Positions 29,211 to 38,134 are shown, counted from the stretch's first letter. The stretch is DNA of 64,000 nt from Clostridia bacterium (GCA_017537365.1 JAFYKZ010000001.1:46384-110383); one strand, 5' to 3'. The notes: generated by a model not told the origin, from the letters alone. Numbers and translations are program-made.

Positions 29211-30212
29211 ATGAATTCAAAAATGAAATTCGGTATGAATATTCATAATGAAAAATATGAATCTTATCCTGCCGCAGATTTAGAAAAAAATATTAAATCC
29301 TGCAAAGAGCTTGGGATGGATATAGTGAGATTTAATCAGTCTTCTATTTCGCCTGAGGGTATAGAAGAAATAAAGCGAGTGTCAAACCTTTGCCATAAAA
29401 ACGGTATGAAGTTAATGTTGGTGGTTGATAAAAACGCTCCATATTCTATGGATTTGCCACTTGATGAAATTGAGTCTCAGATGGCGGAGTATTATAAAAA
29501 GCTTTCGTCCTCTCTTTTGGATGCGGTTGATATTTATCAGATTTATAATGAAATTGATGTTCACCTGATGGGAGGAAATATCGCTAATATTTTCTTAACT
29601 CCCGCGGATGGCAAAGAAAAGGGTGAATATGATTGTGTTTTATGGGAACGCATGGTTGCCGCTGTTAAGGGTGCGCTAAGGGGAATGGAAGAGGGTTATC
29701 CTGAGGGTAAGACCTGCATAAACTTTGCTTGGTGGCATACTGCGTTTATTTATGAGCTTTATAATATTGGTTGCCGTTGGGATATTACGGGTATTGACTG
29801 GTATTCCGATTGCGAGGAAGTTTCGTCTATTAAACTTCTGATGGAAGATGTTATGAAAAATGTTCCCGACTGCGACATTATGCTTTGTGAGGTAAACTAT
29901 TGGATGAATATTCATGATAGATATCCACAGGAACATAAGGAATCTTTAAAAGATGCCGAAAAACGCAATAAATGGCAGGCGGAATGGATCCCTGAGTTTA
30001 TTGATACTTTGATAGATTGCAATAATCCTCGATTAAAAGGAATTATATTCTATGAACTTTTAGATGAACCGAGTTTTGAAAAAATTGACGGAAAATATAA
30101 TGGCGAATCGCATTTTGGGTTTATTGAATGTGATAGAAAAGGTCAAAATCAGATTAAAAAGCCTGCATTTTTTTCGTTGCAACAAAAAGTGAAAGAGATA
30201 AAGGAAAATTAG
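29211..30212 (+). CDS. Cytosolic clan GH-A glycoside hydrolase
   Basis: This 333-residue TIM-barrel enzyme without signal peptide is collinear with the product of 9455. They share DIYQIYNEIDVHLMGGNIAN, CINFAWWHTAFIYEL, WYSDCEEVSSIKLLMEDV and FYELLDEPSFE. Acid/base is E114 and nucleophile E227 (LCEVNYW). AAAGGTGA provides the ribosome site. It should process imported oligosaccharides. Cassette C does not show this member inside the window. Confidence 0.86.
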   Translation: MNSKMKFGMNIHNEKYESYPAADLEKNIKSCKELGMDIVRFNQSSISPEGIEEIKRVSNLCHKNGMKLMLVVDKNAPYSMDLPLDEIESQMAEYYKKLSSSLLDAVDIYQIYNEIDVHLMGGNIANIFLTPADGKEKGEYDCVLWERMVAAVKGALRGMEEGYPEGKTCINFAWWHTAFIYELYNIGCRWDITGIDWYSDCEEVSSIKLLMEDVMKNVPDCDIMLCEVNYWMNIHDRYPQEHKESLKDAEKRNKWQAEWIPEFIDTLIDCNNPRLKGIIFYELLDEPSFEKIDGKYNGESHFGFIECDRKGQNQIKKPAFFSLQQKVKEIKEN

Positions 30213-30296
30213 AATATTATAATTTTTTATACAAACTTGTTTTTAAAGGAAAAATATGTTATTATATCTTTAAAAATTGAATCGAGGCGAAGTATA

Positions 30297-31292
30297 ATGA
30301 AAAAAACTTTGGAGTATAATAGAGAGCTTTTAGCAAAAGTGAAACCTGCGATGTCATACTGCGGTGAAAATTACGAAGAGTGGAAAATTGAAGCGAGAAA
30401 AAAATTATCCGAGCTTTTAGGTTTAGATAAACTTTCGCTTGTGGATACCGATTTGGATATTGAATATGAAACTGAGCTTGAAGATTCTATTGAAATTCGA
30501 TTCACATATCAATCAGAGGAAGGATACCGCGTTCCTGCGCATTTCTTTGTTCCGAAAGGAGTAAAGAATCCTCCCTTAATGATTTGTTTGCAAGGGCATA
30601 CAACTGGAATGCATATATCCTTTGGCAGACCCAAACATGAGGGAGATGCAGAGGATTTAAAAGGTGGAGACAGAGATTTTTCTGTCAGAGCATTAAAAGA
30701 AGGCTTTGCAACTATTGCATTTGAACAGCGCAGTATGGGTGAAGTTTATATAAGAGACGGCAGAATGTGTTTCTTAGCTTCAACAACCTCCTTATTATTG
30801 GGTAGAACAACTATTGGTGAGCGTGTATGGGATGTTATGCGTCTAATTGATGTTATTGAAAAGCATTTTGCAGATAAGGTTAATATTAACAAAATTTGCT
30901 TAATGGGAAATTCTGGTGGCGGAACAGCAACAGCTTATACTGCTGCTTTGGAGGATAGAATAGCTCTTGCTATGCCTTCTTGCGCTATGTGCACTTATAA
31001 AGATTCTATCGGTGCTATGTTCCATTGCGCCTGCAACTATGTGCCTGATATAGTAAACTGGTTTGATATGAATGACCTTCTTTCTATGGCTTTTCCAAAA
31101 TCATATATTCAGATAAACGGAAAAGAAGACCCGATTTTCCCACTTGAAGGTGCAAAAGAGGTATTTTCAAAGGGTAAAAAGGTATATGAAGAAAACGGTT
31201 GCGGCGAAAAATGTGTTATGATTATAGGAAAAGGTGGACATCGTTTCTTCGCAGACGATGCTTGGCCGATTGTTCATAAGCTTTTAGGATAA
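30297..31292 (+). CDS. Alpha/beta-hydrolase, acetyl-xylan-esterase-like
   Basis: This is a 331-residue cytosolic alpha/beta-hydrolase (Abhydrolase_7/AXE1-like). It has CLQGHTTGMH near the oxyanion hole, the nucleophile elbow GNSGGG, the acid in NGKEDPIFP and the His in KGGHRFF. Members remove acetyl or other ester groups from sugars. The ATG at 30297 after GAGGCGAAG is preferred; an earlier ATG-like frame start at 30237 would add a leader without homologous character. It occupies the place of the esterase at 11996 in cassette A but is a different family, so the function but not the gene is conserved. Confidence 0.75.
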   Translation: MKKTLEYNRELLAKVKPAMSYCGENYEEWKIEARKKLSELLGLDKLSLVDTDLDIEYETELEDSIEIRFTYQSEEGYRVPAHFFVPKGVKNPPLMICLQGHTTGMHISFGRPKHEGDAEDLKGGDRDFSVRALKEGFATIAFEQRSMGEVYIRDGRMCFLASTTSLLLGRTTIGERVWDVMRLIDVIEKHFADKVNINKICLMGNSGGGTATAYTAALEDRIALAMPSCAMCTYKDSIGAMFHCACNYVPDIVNWFDMNDLLSMAFPKSYIQINGKEDPIFPLEGAKEVFSKGKKVYEENGCGEKCVMIIGKGGHRFFADDAWPIVHKLLG

Positions 31293-31322
31293 TTATTATT
31301 TTTCGATGTTTCGGAGTTTAAA

Positions 31323-32264
31323 ATGATATTATTAGCATATTTATTTACAGTTTTAAAGAATGTTATTTACGGTGTATCTGTATTTTTTACAGGTGCGCTT
31401 AGTGATAATGTTGATGTGCTTGATATTCTAGCTATCAGATTTTTGTTAAGCTTTACGGTGCTTTATTTGCTTAAAGTTTTAAAGATAGTTAAGATAAATG
31501 TTGGTTTAAAGGATGTTTTTAAGAAAACATCGCGTTCTAAATACATTAAAAGCTTATTGCTTGCCGCAATTTTTGAACCCGTTCTTTATATGCTTTTCGA
31601 AACACTTGGTATTTCGATGACAACAGGTGTTACGGCAGCGGTTATACTTTCTTTAATACCTATAAGCAGTTGTATTTGCGAGTCGATTATACTTAAAGAG
31701 AAAACAACTTTTATGCAAAAGGTATTTTTAGGACTTGGCATAATAGGTGTTATTTACATATCGGTAAATACTAATACTAGCGATGGGGAAAATGCAATAT
31801 CCGGTATTATTTTTATAGTTTTAGCGGTAATTTCAGGCTCTTTGTTCATGGTGTTTTCAAGAAAGTCCTCGTCTCATTTTAATTCGATGGAAGTTACTTA
31901 TTTTTCCGCAATGTTAGGTATGATTGCATTTAATGCGGTAAATGTTGTAAGACATATTATAAATAGAGATTTATTTGAATATTTTTCACCGTTATTTGAT
32001 TTGCAAAATTTAATTGGTTTTATATTCTTGGCTATAATTTCAACCATTGTTGCCACAGGTATGAACAATTTTGCTCTTTCAAAAATCCAAACTTCAACAT
32101 CAACTGCTTTTAGCGGATTATCAACCGTTGTAACCATTGGTATCGGTGTTGTTTTTGCAAATGAAAAGCTTTACTATTTCCATTATATAGGGATGGCTTT
32201 GATACTTATAAGAATGATTGGTGTAAGCTATATATCATTGAAAAAGTCTAAAAATGTTAATTGA
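31323..32264 (+). CDS. EamA/DMT-family transporter
   Basis: This 313-residue very hydrophobic protein has about ten membrane helices in two repeats, of the drug/metabolite transporter type. Visible signatures include AIRFLLSF, TTGVTAAVILSLIPI and STSTAFSGLSTVVTIGIGV with ANEKL. The substrate is unknown. Its position in a glycan operon suggests efflux or exchange of a sugar or breakdown product, but this is a guess. GGAG lies just before the ATG. Confidence 0.8.
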   Translation: MILLAYLFTVLKNVIYGVSVFFTGALSDNVDVLDILAIRFLLSFTVLYLLKVLKIVKINVGLKDVFKKTSRSKYIKSLLLAAIFEPVLYMLFETLGISMTTGVTAAVILSLIPISSCICESIILKEKTTFMQKVFLGLGIIGVIYISVNTNTSDGENAISGIIFIVLAVISGSLFMVFSRKSSSHFNSMEVTYFSAMLGMIAFNAVNVVRHIINRDLFEYFSPLFDLQNLIGFIFLAIISTIVATGMNNFALSKIQTSTSTAFSGLSTVVTIGIGVVFANEKLYYFHYIGMALILIRMIGVSYISLKKSKNVN

Positions 32265-32282
32265 CTTGGAGGTTTTCTCATA

Positions 32283-33539
32283 ATGGGCAAAGAATTTTTT
32301 CCTGATAAAACACCGATTAGTAATTGGTTTTTTGATATTCCGCAAACTAAACTTGAAAACCTTGGCAAACAATACCTGATTACTGATTTTGGTATTGTGG
32401 ATGATGGTAAGGTATATACTGATAAATTTCAATCTCTTATAGATACTGTTTCAGAAAACGGCGGCGGAGTTATCGTAGTGCCAGAGGGAACATATATCAC
32501 AGGTGTATTATATTTAAAAAGCAGAGTAAATCTTTATATTTCAGAAAACGGAATTTTAAAAGGCAGCGACGATATATCCGATTATCCTGTTTGCACTACA
32601 AGAATAGAAGGGGAAACCTGTACATATTTTCCGGCACTAATCAATGCTGATAATGCCCATGATATTAAAATCTGCGGAAAAGGTACAATAGACGGAAATG
32701 GATTTAAATCTTGGAAAGCTTTTTGGATTCGCAGAAGTTGGAATCCTAATTGCACAAATAAAGACGAACAAAGACCAAGGTTAATTTATATTTCAAATAG
32801 TAGCAATGTAGTTTTAAGCGGATTGAAGTTGCAGAATTCGCATTTTTGGACCAATCATTTTTATAAGTGCAAATATATAAAAGTTATAGATTGTTATATT
32901 TATTCGCCTGTAACCCCTGTTGGCGCGCCGAGCACAGACGCAATTGATATTGATGCTTGCACAGATATGCTTATTAAAGGTTGCTATTTTCATGTGAATG
33001 ATGATGCAATAGCGTTAAAGGGCGGAAAAGGTCCTTATGCGGATGAGAACGCCGATAACGGCGAAAACGAGCGCATTCTTATTGAAGATTGTGAGTATGG
33101 TTTTTGCCACAGTTGTTTAACCTGCGGTTCGGAGTCTATACATAATCGTAATGTATTATTGAGGAATATAAAGGTGGAGTCGGCTCATCATTTGTTATGG
33201 CTTAAAATGAGACCTGATACGCCGCAACATTATGAGTATATTACAATTGAAAATGCAACGGGCAGGGTCAATGAGTTTATGAACATCAACCCTTGGAAAC
33301 AGTTTTTCGATTTAAAGGGTAGAAAAGATATTCCCCTATCTTTTGCGGATAATATAACCATTAAAAATTGTGATATAGAATGCAATACTTATTTGAATGT
33401 TAAGGCTGATGAAACTCAGTATAGATTATCTGAATTTATATTAGAAAACTTGATAATTAACACAGAAGATGATAATTATCCCGAAGCTGTTATTGATAAT
33501 TTGAGTGTTATTAATGTTGCTATAAATAAAATAAACTAA
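32283..33539 (+). CDS. GH28 glycosidase, cytosolic
   Basis: This is a 418-residue beta-helix enzyme. Catalytic region: PSTDAIDIDAC (TD of the NTD motif), VNDDAIALKGG (Asp pair), CHSCLTCGSES in place of GHG, and LWLKMRPD near the RIK position. It has no signal peptide. It is divergent from the GH28 at 12858, so the two cassettes may act on different pectin linkages, for example homogalacturonan against rhamnogalacturonan. A TTGGAGG ribosome site precedes the ATG. Confidence 0.85.
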   Translation: MGKEFFPDKTPISNWFFDIPQTKLENLGKQYLITDFGIVDDGKVYTDKFQSLIDTVSENGGGVIVVPEGTYITGVLYLKSRVNLYISENGILKGSDDISDYPVCTTRIEGETCTYFPALINADNAHDIKICGKGTIDGNGFKSWKAFWIRRSWNPNCTNKDEQRPRLIYISNSSNVVLSGLKLQNSHFWTNHFYKCKYIKVIDCYIYSPVTPVGAPSTDAIDIDACTDMLIKGCYFHVNDDAIALKGGKGPYADENADNGENERILIEDCEYGFCHSCLTCGSESIHNRNVLLRNIKVESAHHLLWLKMRPDTPQHYEYITIENATGRVNEFMNINPWKQFFDLKGRKDIPLSFADNITIKNCDIECNTYLNVKADETQYRLSEFILENLIINTEDDNYPEAVIDNLSVINVAINKIN

Positions 33540-33557
33540 TAATGGTGTGTGGTTTTT

Positions 33558-34172
33558 ATGAAAAAACAAGATTCATTAGAATTGATTATTATAAGGCATG
33601 CTGAAACACAATATGATAATTTTGGCGACAGGGACGGTTGTGACGGTGACTTAACCGAAATCGGTGAAAAGCAGTGTCTTGAATTAGGTCAAAGATTAAA
33701 GGATATGGATATAGATGCGTATATTACAAGTCCTTTGTTTCGTGCCTTTAAAACTGCAGTGGGTGTTTGCAATGCTAAACCTGATAACCCGATTTTACAA
33801 ATTATGCCTGAAATTATCGAGTGCGGTGTGCCCGTTGGATATTACGGTTGCAGTGAAGAATATTTGCAAAATTATTATCCTAATACGCAAATGTGCAGAA
33901 GTCTTTTCGAGACTGAACAGTATGAGTTTGCCACTAAATATGGTTGCGATAATGAATTGCGCGCAAAAAAAGTGATTGATTATATTAAGAAAACATATCC
34001 CTATGGCGATCGTGTTGCTTTGTTCACTCATAACGGTTTTTGTCAGCATTTAATCCGTGCAGCATTAAATATTGATAAACAAACTTTTGATTTTGCAATT
34101 AAAAATACAGGAATTACAAAAATAGAATTCCGTAGAAGCGGACAAATAATATTACATGGTGTAAATCTATGA
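33558..34172 (+). CDS. Histidine phosphatase family protein
   Basis: This protein of about 204 residues has the phosphoglycerate-mutase-like signature IIRHAETQYDN, a downstream ITSPLFRAFKT arginine and a second His in LFTHNGFCQH. It probably dephosphorylates a small metabolite. It is the last intact gene of cassette B, just upstream of the broken manA start. The ATG at 33558 is preferred over a GTG three codons earlier. Confidence 0.82.
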   Translation: MKKQDSLELIIIRHAETQYDNFGDRDGCDGDLTEIGEKQCLELGQRLKDMDIDAYITSPLFRAFKTAVGVCNAKPDNPILQIMPEIIECGVPVGYYGCSEEYLQNYYPNTQMCRSLFETEQYEFATKYGCDNELRAKKVIDYIKKTYPYGDRVALFTHNGFCQHLIRAALNIDKQTFDFAIKNTGITKIEFRRSGQIILHGVNL

Positions 34173-34184
34173 GGACATGATTTT

Positions 34185-34262
34185 ATGTATCCATTATTAA
34201 AATCACTTATTAAAGATTACTTATGGGGTGACACAAAATTGGCAGAGTTTTGCCGACGATGA
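34185..34262 (+). pseudogene. manA: Truncated start of a type I mannose-6-phosphate isomerase
   Basis: The first 20-odd residues read MYPLLKSLIKDYLWGDTKL, close to the conserved N-terminus of class I phosphomannose isomerases (KPALKDYxWGGTKL). The frame then runs into unrelated sequence and stops at 34260. Nothing resembling the rest of the enzyme (AESWELS, metal-binding His/Glu) follows in the next 3 kb. The break at about 34245 marks the edge of the decayed integration region. Recognition is from a short stretch, so moderate confidence. Confidence 0.5.
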
Positions 34263-34626
34263 CGGTATTGAAAAGGTAGGGCTATTGGTTAAAAACTTTA
34301 TAGACCGCGGTATTGCCAAGCGTGATGACAATAACACCGAAGACGATGATGCGCCCGGCCAAACCTCAAAAACACCGTGTGAGCCTAAATTTGAGCCTGT
34401 AAAAAGAAAAATACGAAAATCAGGGACGGGTTGCATCACAGAGATAAACGACCATCTATTCGAAGGCAAATTCTCGCCGACAGGTGCAGACGGGAAAAGA
34501 TTCACCCGTCATATATACGCCAAGACAAGAGATGAGTGCGAAATTCTACTCGCAGAGATGATTGCTAAAACCAAAGCCGAAATTCAAGAAGCAAAAGAAA
34601 AATTGAAAAAATCACAATCGAAATAA
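34228..34626 (+). CDS. Integrase-type DNA-binding domain protein (probable mobile-element remnant)
   Basis: This open frame of 132 codons begins at a GTG. The recognisable part is the C-terminal half: KSGTGCITEINDHLFEGKFS and ADGKRFTRHIYAKTRDECE. This matches the small AP2-like DNA-binding domain found at the front of tyrosine site-specific integrases in Clostridia. The catalytic recombinase domain is absent and the N-terminal half is low complexity. It may be a truncated integrase or a stand-alone accessory. The overlap with the broken manA start supports insertion at this point. Confidence 0.5.
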   Translation: MTQNWQSFADDDGIEKVGLLVKNFIDRGIAKRDDNNTEDDDAPGQTSKTPCEPKFEPVKRKIRKSGTGCITEINDHLFEGKFSPTGADGKRFTRHIYAKTRDECEILLAEMIAKTKAEIQEAKEKLKKSQSK

Positions 34627-34632
34627 ACGAAC

Positions 34633-34662
34633 ACACCGCCACAAAACAAGCCGTGGCGGTGT
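34633..34662. terminator. GC-rich hairpin after integrase-like frame
   Basis: A 10-bp perfect stem (34633-34642 with 34653-34662) and a 10-base loop follow the stop at 34626 by a few bases. No clear U-tract on the plus strand. Confidence 0.5.
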
Positions 34663-34677
34663 AAAAATTACTACACA

Positions 34678-34745
34678 TAAATCAAAGAATAGGAGTTTTT
34701 ACATTGCTCCTATAAATTGTGGGATAATAAGTGGTCGTAAAAATT
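34678..34745 (+). repeat. 65-nt repeated intergenic element, copy 2
   Basis: Partner of 17139-17204. The hairpin ATAGGAG/CTCCTAT is perfect here, where copy 1 has a G-T pair, so pairing is kept despite base change. The block GTGGTCGTAAAA ends the match. Confidence 0.7.
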
Positions 34746-34795
34746 GCATTTTTCTAAAAGTGGCGCGAAGATACTTTGAAAAGGTATAAAAAATA

Positions 34796-34835
34796 ACCGA
34801 AAGTGGAGGATAAACCTTCATTTTCGGTCTTTTTT
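34796..34835 (+). terminator. Intrinsic terminator
   Basis: Fourteen-position stem (34796-34809 with 34815-34828) with an ATAAA loop, followed by CTTTTTT. Directly upstream an in-frame ending (VARRYFEKV, stop near 34790) may be the tail of a lost recombinase gene. Confidence 0.75.
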
Positions 34836-34836
34836 A

Positions 34837-34881
34837 TGGTCGAGGCGACAGGATTTGAACCTGCGGCCTCTGCGTCCCGAA
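34837..34881 (-). tRNA. 3' fragment of tRNA-Pro(CGG), probable attachment-site scar
   Basis: On the minus strand the sequence runs from a TTCGGGA anticodon loop (anticodon CGG) through CGCAG, a variable loop and a T arm with TTCAAAT. It ends at a CGCCTCG acceptor strand with encoded ACCA. The 5' half is missing: bases before the loop (GATGGC) cannot pair with CGCAG, and no CGAGGCG acceptor strand is found. It cannot make a functional tRNA. A 3' tRNA piece beside an integrase-type domain is the usual footprint of tRNA-targeting integration. Confidence 0.8.
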
Positions 34882-34994
34882 GCCATCTGAAAACATCTTT
34901 TATAGCCGTTTTTGGCGGTTTATAAGGGTTTTCTCTCTGCTAAAATATCGTCTTTGGGCATCTTTTATCCATTGTTTCTACCTGCTCCATACGG

Positions 34995-35030
34995 CACTGT
35001 GGGATGAAATGTGGTCGTAAAAATGAACTC
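34995..35030 (+). repeat. Shortened relative of the 65-nt repeated element
   Basis: It shares CTGTGGGAT-AA-TGTGGTCGTAAAA with the two longer copies and, like copy 1, is followed by an AACTCC sequence that starts a weak hairpin. Confidence 0.5.
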
Positions 35031-35537
35031 CTTAAATAAGATAAATGTAAAATCTTTCTTGTGAGATTTTTTATATAACTTTTTATAAAAATAACTATTT
35101 TGGCGGTGCAAAATTTCTACCGCTATTAAACAAAGATAACAGTATACGAAGAGATTTCGAGTCGAGCTCGTTATGACCACTTCGATACGCCTCCATATAT
35201 TACATCGCAAAAGCGAGTGTAAACTGGAAAATATGATGAAAATCTGTTAGAAATGCTGTTAGAAAAAATTGTGGTTTGTCAAAACAGGAACTCAAAAAGT
35301 CAGTATTTAAGCCATTTGTAAGAAAAACTTCAAGGATAAAGTGTATGATTTCGAGTGTTATCCCTTGCTCCTTAATAGACATTGACAGACCTTGCTCCAC
35401 CTCAAAATAGGAACTCTGATTTTCAGTATTTATGCGGCATTTTTTAAGTTTTCCTGATAAAACGGGAACTTTTGAAAAATCGTGTTAATAGTTCATTTTT
35501 TGCATCGTTGTTAGAAATAACTGTTAGAATTGTTAGA

Positions 35538-35584
35538 AAGTTCGAGTGGTTCTATTGGGTCTATTACTTACTCCACTCGAACTT
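35538..35584. repeat. 12-bp inverted repeat
   Basis: AAGTTCGAGTGG (35538-35549) and its exact complement (35573-35584) enclose 23 bases. The 3' arm is followed by GTATTTTT, so it may be a terminator; a recombination site is the other option. Confidence 0.55.
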
Positions 35585-36104
35585 GTATTTTTAAAATTTA
35601 CTTTCAATTTTTATACTATTCATTTTTTCTTACCTACCAACCATTTTCCACTGTTCTCCTTGATAAGTGGTTTTTTGATTTATTAGCTGAATGGTTTTAA
35701 TATCGTAAAATAATCCAAATATAAACTTTAAAGTATTTTTAAAAGTTTATGATGAAAGGTAGGTTGGTGATAAATGTTTTTAATTATCAGATAGAGCGAT
35801 AAACATACAACATAAGAGGCGGTTTTTGGTTTTCCCCGGTAACTGTTTTATTTTTATTCATTTAAATATTTTAATGTTATAGCCAACATCCAAGAAATTC
35901 CAAAGAATATGCTACAAAAGTTATATAATTCTTTTACTCAACCATCCGACCAACCTCATAATGAAGAAAAAGTTAAAGAAATAATTTCGGGTGATTTTTG
36001 CGGTATACCGAGCGCAGAACTTCCGTTTTAATGCATCGTGAAAAATAGTGGACAAAAATATTTTGTCGCTTTTAAAAGAATTTTGCAAAAAATAATCAAA
36101 TAGT

Positions 36105-36142
36105 AATCCGCCCAATAAAAAACAGTGGACGGATTTATCTTT
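36105..36142 (+). terminator. Intrinsic terminator
   Basis: A 10-position stem with one mismatch (36105-36114 with 36126-36135) and a T-rich tail (TATCTTTTT). No intact gene precedes it. Confidence 0.6.
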
Positions 36143-36331
36143 TTAATGATGCGATGTAGTGCAAACAAATTGTTAAACATAATGCACGAAGTATTATTTT
36201 TTATTAAACTCAACTAATACTTGACACGGACCTGCATACCAGTTTAAAACACCTTTTTGGTGGAATGGTGTGCACTATGTTAAAAAGAAAGATATACCGA
36301 ATGATTTTATAATAGTTGAGGAGGCCGGCTG

Positions 36332-36678
36332 ATGAAAAAATATAATGAATGTAAAATGTATTATGGTTTCACACAGCACAGCCGAATGAATTTTTGTAAT
36401 GTACCAAATGAAAAGTACATAGATGAAATAGTATTCGGTATATATGTTGAAAATGATGGGTGCATATCCGAGGCTGCTTTTGTATGGGAAAAGTTCGGGG
36501 ATGGACTGACTCCATACTTAAGAGTGTTCTCTGTGGTATTACTATTGCATATTCTGATAATTTCAAATCTTTAGTTAATGAAATAAGGGATAAGGATAGT
36601 ATAACACCAAATCAAATTGTAGAACTATTATTAAGGCACGGATTTAAGGATATTTCGGATATACCTTTATCCGTGTAA
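36332..36678 (+). pseudogene. Frameshifted small conserved hypothetical gene
   Basis: The N-terminal part (from 36332, MKKYNECKMYYGF..GDGLTPYLRVFS) and the C-terminal part (ITIAYSDNFKSLVNEI..HGFKDISDIP, ending 36678) lie in different frames. They read as one protein of about 115 residues if a one-base change near 36530 is repaired. I recall similar small proteins in clostridial mobile regions, without known function. A strong GAGGAGG site precedes the ATG. A sequencing error is possible, but the neighbouring gene is also broken. Confidence 0.6.
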
Positions 36679-36777
36679 ATGAATATACCGACTGATTTTT
36701 TGTCAGTCGGTATATTGCAATTTATAGATTAAATTGTATAATGAAATTATAAAAGAGGTAATGATATAAAGGATTTA

Positions 36778-37265
36778 ATGAGTCTTGTGGCTATATGCAA
36801 GGCAGACCTTGACGGTTTAGGTATTAAATACGGCAGAGTGAGTAATTGGACTATAAATACTCATGCTAAATGCCGTTTGGGACAATGCAGAAAAATTGCT
36901 GGAGATTTATTTGATATAAGCATATCTTCAATGTTACTTGCCGATGAGGTTGATGATAGAGTTACTCTTAACACGGTAATGCACGAACTATTGCATACCG
37001 TACCGAGTTGCTTAAATCATAACGGCAAATGGAAGGTTTATGCTGAATTTGTAAATAGAAGGCTTCCGCAATATAATATAAAGCGAGTAGCTAAGGAAAG
37101 CGAAACGGGTATTATTGTAGAATGCAAAGCACCCGTTTACCGTTATATACTTCGCTGTACCAAATGTGGGTAGGAAATTAAAATGCAAAAATAAACTAAA
37201 GTGGTAATAAATTATAAAAGTACCGTTGTGGAAAATGCGGAGGTAAGTTAGAAAAAATAGTATAA
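36778..37265 (+). pseudogene. Broken SprT-like zinc metallopeptidase gene
   Basis: The first 131 codons give a SprT-like domain with the zinc motif HELLHT near residue 80 and stop at a TAG (37171) just after RCTKCG. The missing C-terminal zinc ribbon is still visible. The same frame continues EIKMQK, a TAA (37192) and TKVVINYK. A frame change near 37216 then gives KYRCGKCGGKLEKIV with a stop at 37263. So there are two nonsense codons and one frameshift. The remaining fragment keeps the catalytic motif but loses two of the four Cys of the ribbon. Confidence 0.8.
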
Positions 37266-37332
37266 AAAGGTATGGCTAAAGCATGGCATAATCATAATTT
37301 AACTTATTGAGTTTGCAAACTTTAGTAAAAAT

Positions 37333-38100
37333 TTAATAATTAAATCTAGTTGAATCGGCAAGGTATTCTTTGATACTTTTGCCGATTTTTCTTTTGAATA
37401 CTGTTCTGAAATACCCGACATCTGAAAAACCACAACGATAGGATATTTCTTTTTGAGAAAAGTAGTCTGTTTCAAGCAAAGTTTTAGCATATTGTATCCT
37501 CAAAGCATCAAGATAAGATTTCGGTGATGTGCCGTAAACTCTGTTAAATTCACGCCTGAAAAAAGCAGGCGAAACACCTATTTTCTTTGCTAATTCCTCA
37601 ATTGAAAGCTCAGGATTCCAGAAATTCTGTCGCATATATTCAGCTGATTCTATAATTCTGTTATCTTTAGGATTATTTCCAAAGCCGGCATCACGAACAA
37701 GCTCGGAAAAAATCTCATAAACTATGGATGTGATTTTATACATACACCCTACATTGTTCTCATATTTAAGGTTTAACGCTTTGAGGAATAGAGCTTTGTA
37801 TTTTTCGCCGTCGGTTACTTTGAAAATCTGTATTCCGTCAAAAACGCAGTTGAGCATATTGAAATGTATAACTAAAATATCCTCTTCTAAATTGTTTCGC
37901 TCGTAGCTGACACCTTCGGGAATTATACAAACGCTCACAGGCTCAAAAGCGATAGTTTTTCCATTGCAGATGTATTTTCCTGCAGTTTTGAGACGGAGAG
38001 TTATTGCAGAATATGAACGGGCAGACACAGAAACTTTTTCTTTTTTTTGATGATAATTTAAAACATCAATCACAGAAATTGTAAGATTTTCGGGTAGCAT
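37333..38100 (-). CDS. AraC-family transcriptional regulator
   Basis: This protein of about 255 residues has an N-terminal cupin-like sensor domain (VSVSARSYSAITLRL..CIIPEGVSYERN). The C-terminal AraC double helix-turn-helix reads LSIEELAKKIGVSPAFFRREFNRVYGTSPKSYL and ISYRCGFSDVGYFRTVFKRKIGKSIKEY. The ATG at 38100 is chosen because GAGGTG (38107-38112) is placed correctly for it and would overlap an earlier GTG. It is divergent from the sugar-acid operon at 38230, and the shared region has three direct repeats that suit an AraC protein. It probably activates that operon. Confidence 0.9.
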   Translation of the reverse strand: MLPENLTISVIDVLNYHQKKEKVSVSARSYSAITLRLKTAGKYICNGKTIAFEPVSVCIIPEGVSYERNNLEEDILVIHFNMLNCVFDGIQIFKVTDGEKYKALFLKALNLKYENNVGCMYKITSIVYEIFSELVRDAGFGNNPKDNRIIESAEYMRQNFWNPELSIEELAKKIGVSPAFFRREFNRVYGTSPKSYLDALRIQYAKTLLETDYFSQKEISYRCGFSDVGYFRTVFKRKIGKSIKEYLADSTRFNY

Positions 38101-38134
38101 ATATTTCACCTCAAGGCTATTTTATAACTATTGG

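Larger units (their letters stand above)
35031..36331. other. Gene-poor decayed stretch
   Basis: No supported gene. Open frames here are short and have no recognisable motif. One 40-codon plus-strand peptide (35909-36031, starting MLQKLYNSF) reads like protein sequence and might be a fragment, but nothing confirms it. Repeated GTTAGAAA words (35235-35540), one long inverted repeat and one terminator are present. Together with the tRNA fragment and the frameshifted genes downstream, this looks like a degraded mobile element. Confidence 0.5.

Noticed and set aside
34228..34626. A functional integrase
   Set aside because: Only the small DNA-binding domain is recognisable; no catalytic Arg/His/Arg/Tyr region follows.
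34837..34881. A complete tRNA gene
   Set aside because: No 5' acceptor, D arm or 5' anticodon strand can be found upstream on the minus strand.
35909..36031. 40-codon peptide as a small gene
   Set aside because: No clear ribosome site and no family recognised; recorded only inside the gene-poor region.
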